From: Patescibacteria group bacterium
GTDB lineage: Bacteria > Patescibacteriota > Patescibacteriia > 2-12-FULL-60-25
Length of the DNA: 12,521 bases
Direction: 5' to 3'
NCBI GenBank assembly: GCA_023229665.1
Contig: JALNYW010000009.1
Coordinates: 1 to 12,521 of the forward strand
A program made the position numbers and the translations under genes. Positions 1 to 6,332 of this stretch are shown piece after piece; position 1 is the stretch's first letter; each line of letters begins with the position of its first letter. Under the pieces are notes generated by a model. The model had not been told where the DNA came from and did no database searches. It worked only from the letters and a program-made list of their open reading frames with translations.

Positions 1-82
1 GGATGAATAGCCCCACAACCAACACGAAGAGGCCCAAAGTCGTTTGGGCTTTACGGAGCAAAGAACGGGTGGCCAATTTCAT
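1..82 (-). CDS. N-terminal fragment of a membrane-anchored protein (runs off the left edge)
   Basis: An open frame begins at an ATG at 82-80 and stays open to the window edge. It gives 27 residues: a short basic head (MKLATRSLLRK) and then a hydrophobic stretch (LGLFVLVVGLFI) that looks like a signal anchor or uncleaved signal peptide. No Shine-Dalgarno sequence is visible upstream. Its first residues resemble those of the protein starting at 12434 (RSLLRKAQTTLGLF against RSLILRAQLVLGLF, 9 of 14 identical), so the two may be paralogues. Function cannot be assigned from this fragment. The start codon is likely but not certain. Confidence 0.5.
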   Translation of the reverse strand, partial: MKLATRSLLRKAQTTLGLFVLVVGLFI

Positions 83-153
83 GCCAAATCAATCGAATCC
101 CAGATGAGCAGGATTCTGAATTTAGTTTAGACCCTACTTCTTATTCCTATTTT

Positions 154-167
154 TTACCTATGATTAG
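154..167 (-). promoter_or_regulatory. Upstream motif shared with the right-edge gene
   Basis: Read on the minus strand this is CTAATCATAGGTAA, followed by an A-rich run. The region upstream of the right-edge gene carries CTAACCATAGATAA at 12318-12331, 12 of 14 identical and also followed by an A-rich run. Each copy lies between a TTATCCACA box and the start of a related membrane-anchored protein. Spacing to the start differs (about 85 and 116 bases). It may be a shared promoter or operator element; this is inference. Confidence 0.3.
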
Positions 168-221
168 CTTTTTAATGACAACCTAGCCCTTCTCTTCTTC
201 TATACCCCTATGTTCACAGGT

Positions 222-230
222 TGTGGATAA
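222..230 (-). promoter_or_regulatory. DnaA box, perfect consensus
   Basis: The sequence is TTATCCACA on the minus strand, identical to the high-affinity E. coli DnaA box. It lies in the gap between the big surface protein gene and the left-edge gene. A second perfect box lies at 282-290 in the opposite orientation, and a weaker 7-of-9 match (ATGTTCACA) lies at 210-218. Binding by DnaA is inferred from the match only. Confidence 0.5.
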
Positions 231-232
231 CA

Positions 233-255
233 AAAGCGCCCCCTAAGGGGCGCCT
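233..255 (-). terminator. Rho-independent terminator of the surface-protein operon
   Basis: A 7-bp GC-only stem (GCGCCCC/GGGGCGC, arms 236-242 and 247-253, 4-base loop) begins a few bases past the stop codon of the 1080-residue gene. On the minus strand it is followed by TTTTG. This is a typical intrinsic terminator closing the three-gene operon and separating it from the left-edge gene. Confidence 0.75.
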
Positions 256-256
256 T

Positions 257-3200
257 CTATTCTTTTTGGATCGGAATGTGCTTATCCACAACGGCAGAAT
301 CTTGTTTTGTGAGATCGATATCATCGGATTTGAACTTCTTGTACCCGGCTTTTTCTGCCGTGATGAAGTACACGTTCTTTTGCGCGAAGAAGCCGTAGTT
401 GCCACGGTTGTCTGTGACCTGGGTCTCTAAAAGCTTATTAAACTTCTTATCGAAAATGCGCACGATCGATGAACCCAAGGGCTTGCGCGTTTTCTCGTCA
501 TAAACGATACCCCAGCCTTTCGGCTTCTTCGGCAAAGCAAGGCGGCGGAACAGGATATACGTGAGAATTTGAATGGCCAGCAACCCAAGCAAGAACCAGC
601 TTGGAGAAATCGCCAAAGCGATGGCGGTTATAAATAAGCTGATCGCGCTTACGAAGTGCTGCAAGCGACGCAACCAACGCTTCACGAATACGATACGCGG
701 CGTTTCTTCTTTCACCTGGGGATCAAGCGGAATGTTGACGGCAACGTTCGTCTCTTCTTCCACGTTGATGATTTCGCCGTGGTAGAGATCGATCAAATCA
801 CTGTCTTCCGTCTGGCCTTTCAAATAGACGGTGGGGAAAGAGAAACCGGTTTTCGCTGCTTCAAGGCGATACTGACCCGGCCGGACGCGGAAGGAGAAGC
901 GCCCCTTAATGTCCGTGATGCGCGTCTGAAGGATCAAATTGGTCTTGGCATGAATCAAGCGCACGGCCACCAAATCCAACGGGACTTTGGAAAGCGCATT
1001 GTACGCGACGCCCCAGCGTTGTCGCTTCTTGCGTCCGATCAACAAGAGCGGCTGCGTAAACAGGAACCAGAGATAATTCGCAATGCTAAACAACGAAGCG
1101 CCCAAGGCGAGGTTGGCGAGCGCGACCGCTACCACGACCGGCGCCGTGATATTTACCGCCATCTGGACTTCCGGTGATTGGAGTATGGCGATGAGCGGTG
1201 ACAGGATAGATCCGATGATGGGAATTTCAATCTCGGCCGCCATGACGATGTCGATGGAAGCAACGTTCTTCGTGACACGGAACTCTCGTTCTTGCGTGAC
1301 ATATCCTTCCTTTTCCGCACGAACGCGGTACATGCCATTACGAACGACAAAGCCATACACTCCTCCAGTCCCGGAAAGACGAGGGTTTGCTTGGCCATAA
1401 CGACCACCATCCCAAACCTGCCAGCCCTGCAATGTCATTTCGAACAAGGTAATCTTCGCGCCTTCCAATCCCTGCAAAGACGGAGATAAGAAATCACGAC
1501 CCAAAATGCGTCCCAGCCCCTGGAGCTGAACCGTCGTATCGGCACGCGACTGGGCCCCATCGGGGAACTCCAGCATGATCGTCACGTCCACTTCTCCGAC
1601 CTGATCGGATGGAATGAATGACGCGCCCCAGGCCTCGCCCCCCGGCAGTGGCGTTAGGGCATAACGAGCGCCTCCGACTGTAACCGTTCCGGAAATCGGT
1701 TGCTGGCCAAGACCGGCCGTAGGAACGCGCACAAAAACCGGCACGCCCGGGAGGGATCCAATCGCTCCACTCGCATCCTCTTCCAGTTCAACGGTTCCGC
1801 CGGATGCGTAAAAAACCGGGTTGATGGCCAGCCCCGCCGGAACTTCGGGCTCCGTGCTCGTCGGACTTACGACGGGCGGAGTCGTCGTGACCGTTCCCGG
1901 AGGCGTGGGAGGAGTCGTTGACGTCGTTCCTGGCGGCGTCGTAGGCGGAGTCCCCGGTGGTGTGGTGGGCGGCGTTGTTGGTGGAGTCGTGGGCGGAGGC
2001 GGGACAGGACCGCTAAAAGGAGTCGCTTGCGCAAAAGCACCACTAGAAGGATTACCCGTCACGTCAAACGCGTAGTTGGTATAGTAGTACGTCGTCCCAT
2101 TCACCAATCCCCCATCCACGAACCGATCCCCCGGCCCCTGATACACGAAACGCCCGTCCGTCGGGCTGATGGGATAGCCGTCCGTACGCGCGCGAATCCG
2201 GACAAAGGAAAAATCCGCATCCGGAGGATTGGTCCAGCTCAACGTGTTTTGCGCGTCACCGGCCGTGGCCGTGAAGTTAAATACGTTCGAGGGCGGAGTG
2301 ATGTCCCCCGTAGTGGTAAACACGTTATCGCCCGAGGTCGAGCTGAAGCCCGATGCTTCGGTGGAGGAAACGCGGAAGTGGTACGTCGTGGCGGGATCCA
2401 AACCGGTCAACGAAACCGAATGGCTGGTAACTAACGTCGGCGAACCGGCCGTTGAGCCGTACGTGGCGGTCGTCCCGAATTCCACGAGACTCGATGCGGG
2501 GACATCCGTTTGCCAGGTCACAATGGCCGACGTGTCTGTAATATTGATGACCCGGATATTAGAAATGACGGGCGGCGCGGGGGGCGGCAGGGTTTGGAAC
2601 GTAAAATTGCCGGTGCTGGCCGAATTCCCAATCGCATCCGCCGATGTCACGCGGAAGTTATAAAGCGTATCCGGAGTGAGGCCGGTTAAATCCAAAGAAT
2701 GCGAAGTGATGTAGGTCGAATGGCTGGTGGACGAGGTATATGCTGTCGTAACTCCATAATCCGCCAGGCCGTTTGCCGATTCGTCCGTATCCCAGAGAAC
2801 CGTTGCCGTCGTCGCCGTGATATTGATGACACGCACGTTGAAAATGGTCGGCGCCGTCCCATCCACGCCGCCACCGGGGCCTCCGCCGCCACTAGGCGGC
2901 GGGGTCGTCGCACCGACCGTAGCCGTGATGGAGATGAAATCATTCGGATAAATCGGCACTTCGAAGCCCCCCTGGTCCCCAAATGCCCCATCAATTTCGA
3001 CAAAGACCGGCGCGCCGCCGGCTCCTCCCGGGTTCACAATACGATTCAACCCACCGACCGCATTTGTTCCGATGCGGATCACGACCTTGTCGCCTGCCGG
3101 AATTTGCGTGAACAAACCCGTACCCGGCGCGGTCAGGATCAGCTGCGTCCCGGACACCGTAACCCCCCAGATATTCACTCCGGCCGTGCCTGCAAGCGTA

Positions 3201-3499
3201 GCCGAATTCTCCAAACCGGTTACCGTTCCATAAAATAAATCCACGTCCGCAAACGTAATAGCCGAAAGATCGAAATCATGCGAATAGTTTAAAACGATGT
3301 TATCCCCTCCACCGGATTGCACTCCCGACGGGGTGGTGAAACGAATTTCCTGGTTCGAGGATACAGCCGGTTGGTCGCGCTCCATAATGATGGACCGTGA
3401 AGTGAGCTCGGCGGCTTGGACGGCCTGAAACGCAGGCATCGCAAAACATGCGAGAAGGAGAAGGCTCGCGAGTACGCGAAAAAAGGGGCGCTGTTTCAT
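257..3499 (-). CDS. Large exported Fn3 / carboxypeptidase-regulatory-like surface protein
   Basis: A 1080-residue protein starting MKQRPFFR with a clear signal peptide (cleavage near residue 29, after VQA). An N-terminal beta-rich domain (about 35-200) is followed by two fibronectin type III domains (about 212-305 and 306-398, each with a VRVINIT...A.V.W core) and a third, more divergent Fn3-like domain (about 399-495). Next come a Pro/Thr-rich spacer of TTPP units (about 495-550) and a carboxypeptidase-regulatory-like domain (about 665-765). A hydrophobic segment or hairpin (about 785-822) ends in GRKKRQRWG. A second regulatory-like domain, a second hydrophobic segment or hairpin (about 945-985) and a final regulatory-like domain complete the protein. 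Fn3 and these beta-sandwich domains commonly serve in adhesion or as wall spacers; no catalytic site is visible. It is the last gene of the operon, 78 bases after the DUF916-like gene, and likely works with that protein at the cell surface. No Shine-Dalgarno sequence lies close to the ATG. Exact function unknown. Confidence 0.9.
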   Translation of the reverse strand: MKQRPFFRVLASLLLLACFAMPAFQAVQAAELTSRSIIMERDQPAVSSNQEIRFTTPSGVQSGGGDNIVLNYSHDFDLSAITFADVDLFYGTVTGLENSATLAGTAGVNIWGVTVSGTQLILTAPGTGLFTQIPAGDKVVIRIGTNAVGGLNRIVNPGGAGGAPVFVEIDGAFGDQGGFEVPIYPNDFISITATVGATTPPPSGGGGPGGGVDGTAPTIFNVRVINITATTATVLWDTDESANGLADYGVTTAYTSSTSHSTYITSHSLDLTGLTPDTLYNFRVTSADAIGNSASTGNFTFQTLPPPAPPVISNIRVINITDTSAIVTWQTDVPASSLVEFGTTATYGSTAGSPTLVTSHSVSLTGLDPATTYHFRVSSTEASGFSSTSGDNVFTTTGDITPPSNVFNFTATAGDAQNTLSWTNPPDADFSFVRIRARTDGYPISPTDGRFVYQGPGDRFVDGGLVNGTTYYYTNYAFDVTGNPSSGAFAQATPFSGPVPPPPTTPPTTPPTTPPGTPPTTPPGTTSTTPPTPPGTVTTTPPVVSPTSTEPEVPAGLAINPVFYASGGTVELEEDASGAIGSLPGVPVFVRVPTAGLGQQPISGTVTVGGARYALTPLPGGEAWGASFIPSDQVGEVDVTIMLEFPDGAQSRADTTVQLQGLGRILGRDFLSPSLQGLEGAKITLFEMTLQGWQVWDGGRYGQANPRLSGTGGVYGFVVRNGMYRVRAEKEGYVTQEREFRVTKNVASIDIVMAAEIEIPIIGSILSPLIAILQSPEVQMAVNITAPVVVAVALANLALGASLFSIANYLWFLFTQPLLLIGRKKRQRWGVAYNALSKVPLDLVAVRLIHAKTNLILQTRITDIKGRFSFRVRPGQYRLEAAKTGFSFPTVYLKGQTEDSDLIDLYHGEIINVEEETNVAVNIPLDPQVKEETPRIVFVKRWLRRLQHFVSAISLFITAIALAISPSWFLLGLLAIQILTYILFRRLALPKKPKGWGIVYDEKTRKPLGSSIVRIFDKKFNKLLETQVTDNRGNYGFFAQKNVYFITAEKAGYKKFKSDDIDLTKQDSAVVDKHIPIQKE
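282..290 (+). promoter_or_regulatory. DnaA box, perfect consensus, inside the 3' end of a gene
   Basis: TTATCCACA is on the plus strand, inside the last codons of the 1080-residue surface protein gene. It is 60 bases from the perfect box at 222-230 and oppositely oriented. Because it is within coding sequence it could be a chance match; the close pairing makes it worth recording. Confidence 0.4.
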
Positions 3500-3502
3500 A
3501 GG

Positions 3503-3573
3503 CCGGATCCGGATTTCCGGAGCCCGTTCCCTCCGCCGAAGCCCTAGGAGCGTAGGCGAAAGAGGCTGGCTCC
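3503..3573 (-). other. GC-rich intercistronic hairpin region
   Basis: The 78-base gap between the DUF916-like gene and the 1080-residue gene is GC-rich and foldable. Arms GGAGCC (3519-3524) and GGCTCC (3568-3573) enclose further pairs (CCTC/GAGG and CGCC/GGCG), giving roughly 14 paired positions with a small bulge. Next to the downstream start is a perfect 10-bp palindrome, CCGGATCCGG (3503-3512). It could limit read-through or protect the upstream message, tuning how much of the large protein is made. There is no U-run, so it is not a standard terminator. Confidence 0.4.
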
Positions 3574-3577
3574 CGAA

Positions 3578-4555
3578 TTAACCCTCTGATGTTGATTTGG
3601 CCGTCGCGCTCGCAATGGCCAATTTCTTAAAGGCGAAGAACAATGCCACGAGCAAACTCACCAAGACAACGAATGCCACAGCCGTTCGCCATGGCCAAAC
3701 CATAAAATGCGTCGTGCTCTCAACAGGTTGGGAAAAACCCCGGCCCTCCATCCGTACTGTCGCGGAGTATCGGCCAATCCCGAAATGCATCAATTCCTGC
3801 ATGAGGCCCGAAATAAAACCGGAGCCTTCCACAAGCTTCCCTTTCGACCACGAAGTGGACACAACGCGCTCGGAACCGGGCATGACGCGCGACGATTCCG
3901 CGTTGGCCGGAATCGATGCGACGGTCGCGCCCAACATATTCTTAATGCGGATCGTGCCCGATGGGACCAAATGGACATTCCCTTCATTCACGATGGAAGT
4001 ACGGAATCCGACGGGCAAATGCTCATACGTAACGTCCGCGTCTGTTTGAAAACTCCGCACACTTAACTTCTCCGTCAAAGCTCCGTTTACCTGCACGAAA
4101 AAAAGGATGCCGAGACGCGGCAGCATGGCGACCTGCTCTTGCGCCAATTGCTTGCGTGAAAGAAAAAGGGCCGCGTAATACCCGCCGGCCGGCGCATTCG
4201 TCGGAACGCGGATGGCGACCTGGATCGTCCCCTGCGTTCCCGGAGCCAAAGTCACTTCGGGTTTATCGACGTACATCCATTCCGGCAACCCCTCCGTATC
4301 GGTCGGATCTAAAAATTCCTGCTGGCCTAACTCGCCTTTCGGAATGAACTTCTGAATGCCTACGACATATGTTTGCGGGATGGCTTCATCATTTTCGATG
4401 GTGATGGTACGCGTCTCAACCTTGCCCGGATCAATCGTGACGTCATGAATGGCCGGATTCACCGACAAGGCAGATGCGCCCAGCCCCTGGAACATCACCA
4501 AGACCGCGATGAATCCCCCGATGAAGCGTGAAGCGTGAAGCGTGAAGCGTTTCAT
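3578..4555 (-). CDS. DUF916/WxL-binding-like exported protein with C-terminal membrane anchor
   Basis: A 325-residue protein with an N-terminal signal peptide (basic start, hydrophobic core FIGGFIAVLVMF, likely cut near ASA/LS). An Ig-like domain follows (about 32-150) with features of the DUF916 family: mature N-terminus LSVNPAIHDVTIDPGKVETRT, an LPEWMYV segment, and APGTQGTIQVAIRVP then APAGGYYAALFL. A second beta domain (about 155-285, with IVNEGNVHLVPSGTIRIKN) resembles DUF3324. A single membrane segment (about 290-311) ends with a short Lys-containing cytoplasmic tail. In Firmicutes such proteins (CscA-like) bind WxL proteins and peptidoglycan. It starts one base after the stop of the upstream gene with no Shine-Dalgarno sequence, so translational coupling is likely. 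The first codons are made of a 7-bp tandem repeat. The family call is by motif recognition only. Confidence 0.85.
   Translation of the reverse strand: MKRFTLHASRFIGGFIAVLVMFQGLGASALSVNPAIHDVTIDPGKVETRTITIENDEAIPQTYVVGIQKFIPKGELGQQEFLDPTDTEGLPEWMYVDKPEVTLAPGTQGTIQVAIRVPTNAPAGGYYAALFLSRKQLAQEQVAMLPRLGILFFVQVNGALTEKLSVRSFQTDADVTYEHLPVGFRTSIVNEGNVHLVPSGTIRIKNMLGATVASIPANAESSRVMPGSERVVSTSWSKGKLVEGSGFISGLMQELMHFGIGRYSATVRMEGRGFSQPVESTTHFMVWPWRTAVAFVVLVSLLVALFFAFKKLAIASATAKSTSEG
4522..4549 (-). repeat. 7-bp tandem repeat, four exact copies, in the signal-peptide codons
   Basis: Four exact head-to-tail copies of CGCTTCA on the minus strand begin two codons after the ATG of the DUF916-like gene and encode RFTLHASRF. 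Seven is not a multiple of three, so gain or loss of one unit would shift the reading frame and abolish the protein. Confidence 0.9.
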
Positions 4556-4556
4556 A

Positions 4557-5474
4557 TTAATAGTTCGCTGTCAGCGTGTAGTACACGGTTTGCGTGTACA
4601 CGCCCGGATTCGTGGACGAAATGATGGAAAGCTTGAAAATCATTCCGACCTTATCGGAAATGGTTCCCGTTTGTGCTCCCGATGACTGGATCACGCGTTG
4701 GGTCGTGCTTACGCTCAAGTCCGTGCCGGCATCCACGGCCGTCGCTCCCGTCACTTCGGCGCCGTATTCTTCCGAACCTACGGAAACCGTCCCATCCGTC
4801 ACCGGGGCCATGATTTGTGCCGAAGCATTTTGCAAATTCTGGTTCGCTTGAAGATACACCGAGTATCCGGTGGCGATATTTGTCAGGACCGAAGTCCCGA
4901 CCACGTTCGTATTCTCAACGCCAGCCGACACCGTGCCAAAATCAAAGCTATTTGCATTCAGAAGATAAACGAAGTCATCGCCTCCGGCGGGTGCCGCGCT
5001 CATCACGCCGCCATCTCCTTCGAATTGATCCACGGTCAGGACCAAACCGACGCTGCTTGAAACCCTCCCGATCGCGACTAATTGTCCAAACCCGCGATTT
5101 TCAACGACGGCAATCAAATCACCGACGGAAATGCCTGCCACCGAAGACACCGTAACCGTTCCCCCCACGCCGTTGGTGAATGCGGAATAAGTGGTAGGCG
5201 CCGTATTACTTGTTTTGACGAGATAAGAAAGCGTATTTGCCGCTTCTGGAACTCTATACCCGGAAGACAAGCTGTAATTGGCGCTCGTGCCCGTACCAAC
5301 AGCCATCCCACCGATGGTGTCGCGAAGGGAAAAGTTGGTACTGGTTCCGATATCACTACCACCAGAATTCACGTTATCCCAAGGAATCCAATAATTCGTA
5401 CTGGACATGGCAAATACATTGGTCCCTAACAGGAACAAACAAAGAACGCTGGTCAATGACCAAATTTTCCGCAT
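4557..5474 (-). CDS. Small exported surface protein with SxNY repeats and a WxL-like C-terminal domain
   Basis: About 305 residues from the ATG at 5474. An in-frame GTG at 5513 would add 13 polar residues ahead of the signal peptide and is less likely. AAGGATG lies upstream of the ATG, though spaced rather far (about 13 bases). The signal peptide MRKIWSLTSVLCLFLLG ends near VFA/MS. Residues about 23-75 hold three SxNY/SxNF units with GG spacers, a pattern I associate with Patescibacteria surface proteins. The C-terminal half has FDFGTVSAG, GYSVYLQANQN and a terminal GVYTQTVYYTLTANY. These line up with the FG, GWxL and distal YxxxLTWTL landmarks of WxL domains, but with Tyr in place of the hallmark Trp. 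It is first in the operon and one base ahead of the DUF916-like gene, so it is probably that protein's partner or ligand. Function is inferred from this analogy. Confidence 0.85.
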   Translation of the reverse strand: MRKIWSLTSVLCLFLLGTNVFAMSSTNYWIPWDNVNSGGSDIGTSTNFSLRDTIGGMAVGTGTSANYSLSSGYRVPEAANTLSYLVKTSNTAPTTYSAFTNGVGGTVTVSSVAGISVGDLIAVVENRGFGQLVAIGRVSSSVGLVLTVDQFEGDGGVMSAAPAGGDDFVYLLNANSFDFGTVSAGVENTNVVGTSVLTNIATGYSVYLQANQNLQNASAQIMAPVTDGTVSVGSEEYGAEVTGATAVDAGTDLSVSTTQRVIQSSGAQTGTISDKVGMIFKLSIISSTNPGVYTQTVYYTLTANY

Positions 5475-5493
5475 AGTGCAGTTTTCATCCTTA

Positions 5494-5522
5494 ATTATAC
5501 ATTTTTTACTCACGCTCTACAA
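5494..5522 (-). promoter_or_regulatory. Candidate promoter of the surface-protein operon
   Basis: On the minus strand, a perfect TATAAT (5494-5499) lies 17 bases downstream of TTGTAG (5517-5522). The -35 match is poor (3 of 6) but the spacing is ideal. Transcription would begin roughly a dozen bases before the ATG at 5474. If so, the GTG at 5513 would lie outside the message, which supports the ATG start. Confidence 0.5.
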
Positions 5523-5601
5523 AAATGGCTAACATTAGTCACGTCGTAAAATATTTATACTAATCTTATCCACCTTCATTATCTATAATTAAGTTTTAGA
5601 T

Positions 5602-5829
5602 TTATGTGATAAGACCAATAAAAGAGATTCCGGCCACCAAACACCGGATCACATTCAAAACTAAAGGCTGATAATCTTTCTTCTTCAAAGCCACCGCCAC
5701 AATACCCAGCGAACCGGTCAAGTTCAGCCGCTGGTGCCAAAAACTATTCGCCTGAATGATCTCCATGGTTGAAAGAGCATAGGCCATCAGAATAGCCGAC
5801 AACCCATACCAACCAATAGCTTCAATCAA
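5602..5829 (-). CDS. Small CBU_0592-like integral membrane protein
   Basis: A 75-residue hydrophobic protein with three likely membrane segments (about 6-22, 36-50 and 56-74). The pattern WYG..AILMAYAL, then LNLTGSLGIVAVALKKKDYQPLVLNVIR, matches the small CBU_0592 family of membrane proteins, whose role is unknown. The only start giving full family length is a TTG at 5829; no ATG precedes the first membrane segment and no convincing Shine-Dalgarno sequence is present, so the start is uncertain. It lies upstream of the surface operon on the same strand, but the 80-odd bases between contain a promoter candidate, so it is probably a separate unit. Confidence 0.7.
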   Translation of the reverse strand: MIEAIGWYGLSAILMAYALSTMEIIQANSFWHQRLNLTGSLGIVAVALKKKDYQPLVLNVIRCLVAGISFIGLIT

Positions 5830-6053
5830 TAGATCTTTTGTCGGCTTCGTATATGATTATTCTTGCATCAAGTTTGTTCAGAACCCAAAACGCCCTATCG
5901 AGAAGTACCGTTCCGTGTCTGAGAAATGGCGGTATCCTACGAGGCGTCACCGAAAACACCGAGCCGACTTATCGAGAGACTCGCGGAACGAGCATCTCAA
6001 TGAACGCGCCTCTCTGCGAAGGCCGATACCTGAACTCAGTCGGGTGTTCATGT
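5830..6053. other. 224-base stretch without a recognisable gene; possibly structured
   Basis: No protein family is recognised in any frame. The stretch is more GC-rich than the AT-rich gaps on either side and contains stem-loops, for example GAGACTCG-CGGAA-CGAG with an outer TCTC arm at 5976-5998, and GGTATC (5931-5936) paired at a distance with GATACC. It does not show the landmarks of tmRNA, RNase P RNA or SRP RNA that I can recognise. It could be an unassigned small RNA or decayed sequence. Confidence 0.25.
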
Positions 6054-6087
6054 ATGCAAAAGCCCCCGTTGCCGGGGGCTTTTGCAT
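6054..6087. terminator. Perfect 15-bp hairpin terminator after tRNA-Ala
   Basis: ATGCAAAAGCCCCCG (6054-6068) is exactly complementary to CGGGGGCTTTTGCAT (6073-6087), with loop TTGC. On the minus strand it follows directly after the CCA end of tRNA-Ala, sharing the last base, and provides a GC stem followed by TTTTGC. The symmetry means it could also stop plus-strand transcripts. Confidence 0.85.
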
Positions 6088-6162
6088 GGTGGACTAATGG
6101 GGATTCGAACCCCAGACCTCTGCAATGCGAATGCAGCGCTCTACCAACTGAGCTATTAGCCC
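6087..6162 (-). tRNA. tRNA-Ala(CGC)
   Basis: A complete 76-base cloverleaf on the minus strand with encoded CCA. The acceptor GGGCTAA pairs with TTAGTCC and includes G3-U70, the main alanine identity element. The D arm is GCTC/GAGC, the anticodon stem CTGCA/TGCAG, the loop TTCGCAT with anticodon CGC (codon GCG), and the T arm TGGGG/CCCCA with TTCGAAT. All stems pair apart from the expected G3-U70 wobble. Confidence 0.95.
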
Positions 6163-6177
6163 ATGTTTCACACATCG

Positions 6178-6206
6178 TTTATGCTAAATGAGCTTTATTT
6201 GCTCAA
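6178..6206 (-). promoter_or_regulatory. Candidate tRNA-Ala promoter
   Basis: On the minus strand, TTGAGC (6201-6206) is separated by exactly 17 bases from CATAAA (6178-6183), four of six matches each to TTGACA and TATAAT. Initiation would fall just ahead of the tRNA 5' end at 6162. The nearest full parS site begins 27 bases further upstream at 6233. Confidence 0.45.
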
Positions 6207-6232
6207 ATTAGCTAAAATACAGCTTACTTGAT

Positions 6233-6248
6233 TGTTTCACGTGAAACA
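6233..6248. promoter_or_regulatory. parS site 1 (exact consensus)
   Basis: TGTTTCACGTGAAACA is a perfect 16-bp palindrome. It matches the widely conserved bacterial chromosomal parS consensus TGTTNCACGTGAAACA at every defined position. ParB (Spo0J) binds such sites, loads as a CTP-dependent clamp and, with ParA and SMC, drives origin segregation. It lies in the tRNA-Ala/tRNA-Arg gap, where no coding constraint could produce it. Confidence 0.9.
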
Positions 6249-6264
6249 TGCTATAATGATTGAT

Positions 6265-6280
6265 TGTTTCACGTGAAACG
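6265..6280. promoter_or_regulatory. parS site 2 (15 of 16)
   Basis: TGTTTCACGTGAAACG differs from the consensus only at the last base. It starts 32 bases after site 1, close to three helical turns, so both sites face the same side of the DNA. Both are preceded by GAT. Confidence 0.85.
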
Positions 6281-6298
6281 TTTACTGATTAATTCGAG

Positions 6299-6318
6299 AC
6301 TCGCATAACGCGAGTTTT
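6299..6318 (+). terminator. Weak hairpin with T-run between parS sites 2 and 3
   Basis: ACTCGC (6299-6304) pairs with GCGAGT (6310-6315) around loop ATAAC and is followed by TTTT on the plus strand. It has no T-run on the minus strand, which is where tRNA-Arg transcription would need stopping. A weak terminator or simply a structured spacer. Confidence 0.35.
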
Positions 6319-6332
6319 CAAATGCTCAAATT

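Noticed and set aside
1860..2020. Repetitive DNA that could suggest a repeat array
   Set aside because: It encodes the Pro/Thr-rich TTPP spacer of the surface protein; there are no regular spacers, so it is not CRISPR.
656..3238. Several plus-strand open frames opposite the large surface protein
   Set aside because: Antisense shadows; the minus-strand frame has a signal peptide and recognisable domains throughout.
5566..5574. DnaA-box-like TTATCCACC
   Set aside because: One mismatch at a conserved position and no neighbouring boxes; a single match of this quality is expected by chance.
5830..6053. tmRNA, RNase P RNA or SRP RNA
   Set aside because: None of their conserved landmarks could be found on either strand.
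5838..6191. Open frame of 117 codons on the plus strand
   Set aside because: Its C-terminal part is the reverse complement of tRNA-Ala and its terminator; the rest matches no family.
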